Assembly (NCBI RefSeq): GCF_014083985.1
Contig: NZ_CP046907.1
Location: 310,001 to 374,000, forward strand
Origin: Streptomyces sp. SCUT-3
GTDB lineage: Bacteria > Actinomycetota > Actinomycetes > Streptomycetales > Streptomycetaceae
Direction of reading: 5' to 3'
Length of the DNA stretch: 64,000 bases
Below are positions 62,198 to 64,000 of the stretch, piece by piece; the stretch's first letter is position 1, and every line of letters starts with the position of its first letter. Under the pieces are notes generated by a model. The model saw only the letters and a program-made list of their open reading frames with translations. It was not told the origin of the DNA and ran no database searches. The translations under genes were made by a program, and so were the position numbers.

Positions 62198-62959
62198 TCA
62201 GTTGAGCGGGCCGCCGGCCACGTACAGGACCTGGCCGGAGACGAAGCCGGCCGCCTCGCCGGTGAAGAAGGCGATGGCGTTGGCGATGTCCTCGGGGCGT
62301 CCGACGCGCTGGACCGGGATCTGCGTGGCGGCCGCGGCCTGGAACTCCTCGAAGCCCATGCCGACGCGCGCCGCGGTGGCCGCGGTCATGTCGGTGGCGA
62401 TGAAGCCGGGGGCGACGGCGTTGGCGGTGATGCCGAACTTGCCCAGCTCGATGGCGAGGGTCTTGGTGAAGCCCTGGAGGCCGGCCTTGGCGGCGGAGTA
62501 GTTGGCCTGGCCGCGGTTGCCCAGCGCGGAGCTGCTGGAGAGGTTGACGATCCGGCCGAACTTGGCGTCGACCATGTGCTTCTGCACGGCCTTGGTCATC
62601 AGGAACGCACCGCGCAGGTGGACGTTCATGACCGTGTCCCAGTCGGAGGCGCTCATCTTGAACAGCAGGTTGTCGCGGAGCACGCCGGCGTTGTTGACGA
62701 GGATCGTCGGGGCGCCGAGCTCGGCGGCGACCCGGGCGACGGCGGCCTCGACCTGCTCGGGGTCGGAGACGTCCGCGCCCACGGCGAGGGCCCGGCCCCC
62801 GGCCGCGGTGATCTTCTCGACGGTCTCCTTGCAGGCCGCCTCGTCGAGGTCGAGGACGGCGACGGCGTGGCCCTCTGCGGCCAGGCGCACGGCGGTGGCC
62901 GCGCCGATGCCTCGGGCCGCACCGGTGACGATCGCTGTGCGCTGCTCGGTGGTGGACAT
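62198..62959 (-). CDS. fabG: 3-oxoacyl-ACP reductase-like SDR
   Basis: 253-aa SDR reducing a beta-keto thioester or similar with NADPH. TGAARGIGAATAVRLAAEG, DLDEAAC, NNAGVLRDNLLFKMSASDWDTVM, SSSSALGNRGQANYSAAKAG (catalytic Ser, Tyr, Lys), then PGFIATDMT and a C-terminal GEAAGFVSGQVLYVAGGP match FabG. The ATG at 62959 is preceded by GGAGTCC. First gene of a two-gene unit. An operator-like TGAGCG-AC-CGCTTA lies 46 bases upstream, which suggests control by a TetR-type acyl regulator not present in this window. Confidence 0.9.
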   Translation of the reverse strand: MSTTEQRTAIVTGAARGIGAATAVRLAAEGHAVAVLDLDEAACKETVEKITAAGGRALAVGADVSDPEQVEAAVARVAAELGAPTILVNNAGVLRDNLLFKMSASDWDTVMNVHLRGAFLMTKAVQKHMVDAKFGRIVNLSSSSALGNRGQANYSAAKAGLQGFTKTLAIELGKFGITANAVAPGFIATDMTAATAARVGMGFEEFQAAAATQIPVQRVGRPEDIANAIAFFTGEAAGFVSGQVLYVAGGPLN

Positions 62960-63004
62960 GGGACTCCTCGCCCTCTCGTGCTGCTCATGCGCCGTTCGTG
63001 AACA

Positions 63005-63018
63005 TGAGCGACCGCTTA
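63005..63018. promoter_or_regulatory. TGAGCGACCGCTTA operator upstream of fabG
   Basis: Near-palindrome (AGCG-AC-CGCT core) 46 bases before the fabG start. Shape and place suit TetR-type regulators of fatty-acid and acyl-CoA genes in actinobacteria. Weak, because there is one copy only. Confidence 0.4.
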
Positions 63019-63061
63019 GTACGTCTGGATGCCGAAACCGTAGAATCCCGCTGATCGGGTG

Positions 63062-63628
63062 TCAACGCCATCGCCGCCGGTGTGGCTCACCGCACGAGCA
63101 GTTCCAGCAGCCGGCGGCCTCCGCCTCGGGGTCGGCGGTGAGCCCGGTGTGCACCGGCCCCGGCTGCACGACCGTGCTGCGCGGCGCGGTGAGCCAGCGG
63201 AAACGCCGCCCCGGGTCGTCGCCCGCGGCCTGCCCGGCCCGCTCCCCGCCCAGGCACACGCCCTCCACCGCGCACAGCGCCGCCCGGACCCCGGCCACGT
63301 CGACGGCCGGGTCCAGGGCCAGCAGCCGGGCCTCGTCCAGATGGGTGCGGGCGGTGACGAACGAACGGGCGCGGCAGTAGAGCAGCACCCCGGCGTTGAT
63401 CATCTCGCCCCGCTCCACCCGCGGCACCACCCGCAGCAGCGCGTACTCGAAGACCTCCCGGCCCCCCTGCCGCCCCGCGGCACCTCCCGCGTCCACCCGC
63501 ACCGTCTCCGCCCGCACCGTCTCCGCCCGCACCGTCCCGGCCCGCACCGTCCCGGCCCGCTCCGTCTCCGCCCGCTCCGCCGCGGCTCCCGCCGCCGGCG
63601 CCCGCCGTGCTCCCTGTCCCCCGCTCAC
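63062..63628 (-). CDS. DUF3037 protein, partner of the HipA-like kinase
   Basis: 188 aa. After a low-complexity head with repeats of TVRAETVRA (15-bp tandem DNA repeats around 63495-63570), the DUF3037 domain begins at VFEYALLRVVPRVERGEMINAGVLLYCRAR (two pieces) and continues LDEARLLALDPAVDVAGVRAAL. The start GTG overlaps the kinase stop (GTGA), so the two are coupled. DUF3037 genes are regular partners of HipA-like kinase genes in actinobacteria, and the pair is suspected of persistence or stress control; no mechanism is established here. Confidence 0.85.
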   Translation of the reverse strand: MSGGQGARRAPAAGAAAERAETERAGTVRAGTVRAETVRAETVRVDAGGAAGRQGGREVFEYALLRVVPRVERGEMINAGVLLYCRARSFVTARTHLDEARLLALDPAVDVAGVRAALCAVEGVCLGGERAGQAAGDDPGRRFRWLTAPRSTVVQPGPVHTGLTADPEAEAAGCWNCSCGEPHRRRWR

Positions 63629-64000
63629 CGGGCGGCCTTCCCTTCCACCCACACGCGCAGCCACTCCGGCGGCCGCGACCTGCTCTCCCGCCGCTCCCCC
63701 AGGACGATCCGCCCGCCGACCGAGGCCGCCCGCTCCTGAAGGACCTCGACATAGGCGCGGCGCACCGCGTCGGGGCCGTCGAACCCGGGCTCGTCGGCCA
63801 GCCACACGTCGGGGACGTCCGCGACCACCTCGGCCAGCAGGTCCCCGGTGACCTTCGGCGCCAGCTCCTGCTCCGCGGCGGCCAGGTCCGGGGAGAAGGG
63901 GGCCAGCGCGTGGTCGGAGGCGTCGTACGGCTTGGCCGAGGCGGAGTGCGCGGTCGGCCAGTTGTGGTGCCAGATCATGCTCGCGCCGTGGTCGATCAGC
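63625..64000 (-). CDS. HipA-family kinase (5' part outside window)
   Basis: C-terminal part of a HipA-like protein, open to the window end; no start is in view. The visible 125 residues include LIDHGASMIWHHNWPT, YDASDHALAPFSPDLAAAEQELAPKV, LLAEVVADVPDVWLADEPG and YVEVLQERAASVGGRIV, which fit the last helical part of small HipA_C-type kinases paired with DUF3037 proteins. Kinase motifs, normally earlier, lie outside. The stop overlaps the DUF3037 start. Confidence 0.7.
   Translation of the reverse strand, partial: LIDHGASMIWHHNWPTAHSASAKPYDASDHALAPFSPDLAAAEQELAPKVTGDLLAEVVADVPDVWLADEPGFDGPDAVRRAYVEVLQERAASVGGRIVLGERRESRSRPPEWLRVWVEGKAAR

Overview
The window is high-GC actinomycete chromosome, almost certainly Streptomyces or a close relative. 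Lineage markers are a WhiB-like protein, a conservon (cvnA-D plus a P450), Scr1-type XRE/DUF397 regulators, a DasR-like operator before a GH19 chitinase, ESX-type small proteins, three SpoIIE-type phosphatases, HelR, and many GTG/TTG or leaderless starts. I see no tRNA, rRNA, CRISPR array, IS element, integrase or replication origin. It reads as accessory or stress/development chromosome and not as one biosynthetic cluster.

Layout. 0-3.5 kb: 3' part of a KatE-type catalase (cut by the window start), a small unknown protein and a divergent Scr1-like XRE/DUF397 pair. 3.5-6.8 kb: a four-gene ESX/T7SS-like cassette bracketed by two copies of a 63-bp hairpin-forming element. 6.8-13.1 kb: K+/H+ antiporter, small membrane proteins, GNAT enzyme and glpF-glpK. 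13.2-19.3 kb: ClpC-type unfoldase, WhiB-like protein, secreted GH19 chitinase and secreted trypsin-like protease with FG-GAP repeats. 19.5-28.4 kb: leaderless RNA ligase with an N-terminal ribbon-helix-helix-like region, GAF-SpoIIE-HATPase regulator, ABC half-transporter, metal-dependent hydrolase. 28.3-31.9 kb: secreted ribosome-inactivating protein divergent from an XRE-NB-ARC-TPR regulator. 32-36.5 kb: VOC protein, SDR/TetR pair with shared operators, HelR. 36.8-43.9 kb: CbiZ, small envelope proteins, topoisomerase IB, MpaB-like oxygenase, pentapeptide protein, XRE-cupin regulator, DoxX protein.

44.1-54.1 kb: hemerythrin, GAF-SpoIIE phosphatase, a small membrane protein, a B12-binding sensor translationally coupled to a PP2C phosphatase, then the conservon. 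At least six genes here carry single-base frame breaks in G/C runs, which looks more like sequence error than real decay. 54.7-64 kb: Lnt, a flavin monooxygenase/TetR pair with a long operator, DinB protein, WYL regulator/DUF3224 pair with a perfect 15-bp inverted repeat, uracil-DNA glycosylase, two SDR/FabG enzymes, DUF3037 protein and a HipA-like kinase cut by the window end.

Functional themes: oxidative, osmotic and rifamycin-type stress (catalase, HelR, hemerythrin, antiporter), chitin and protein degradation outside the cell, and an unusual density of sensory phosphatases. The most unusual items are the ribosome-inactivating protein facing a STAND-type regulator, the repeat-flanked ESX cassette, the RNA-ligase fusion and the B12-sensor/phosphatase pair.
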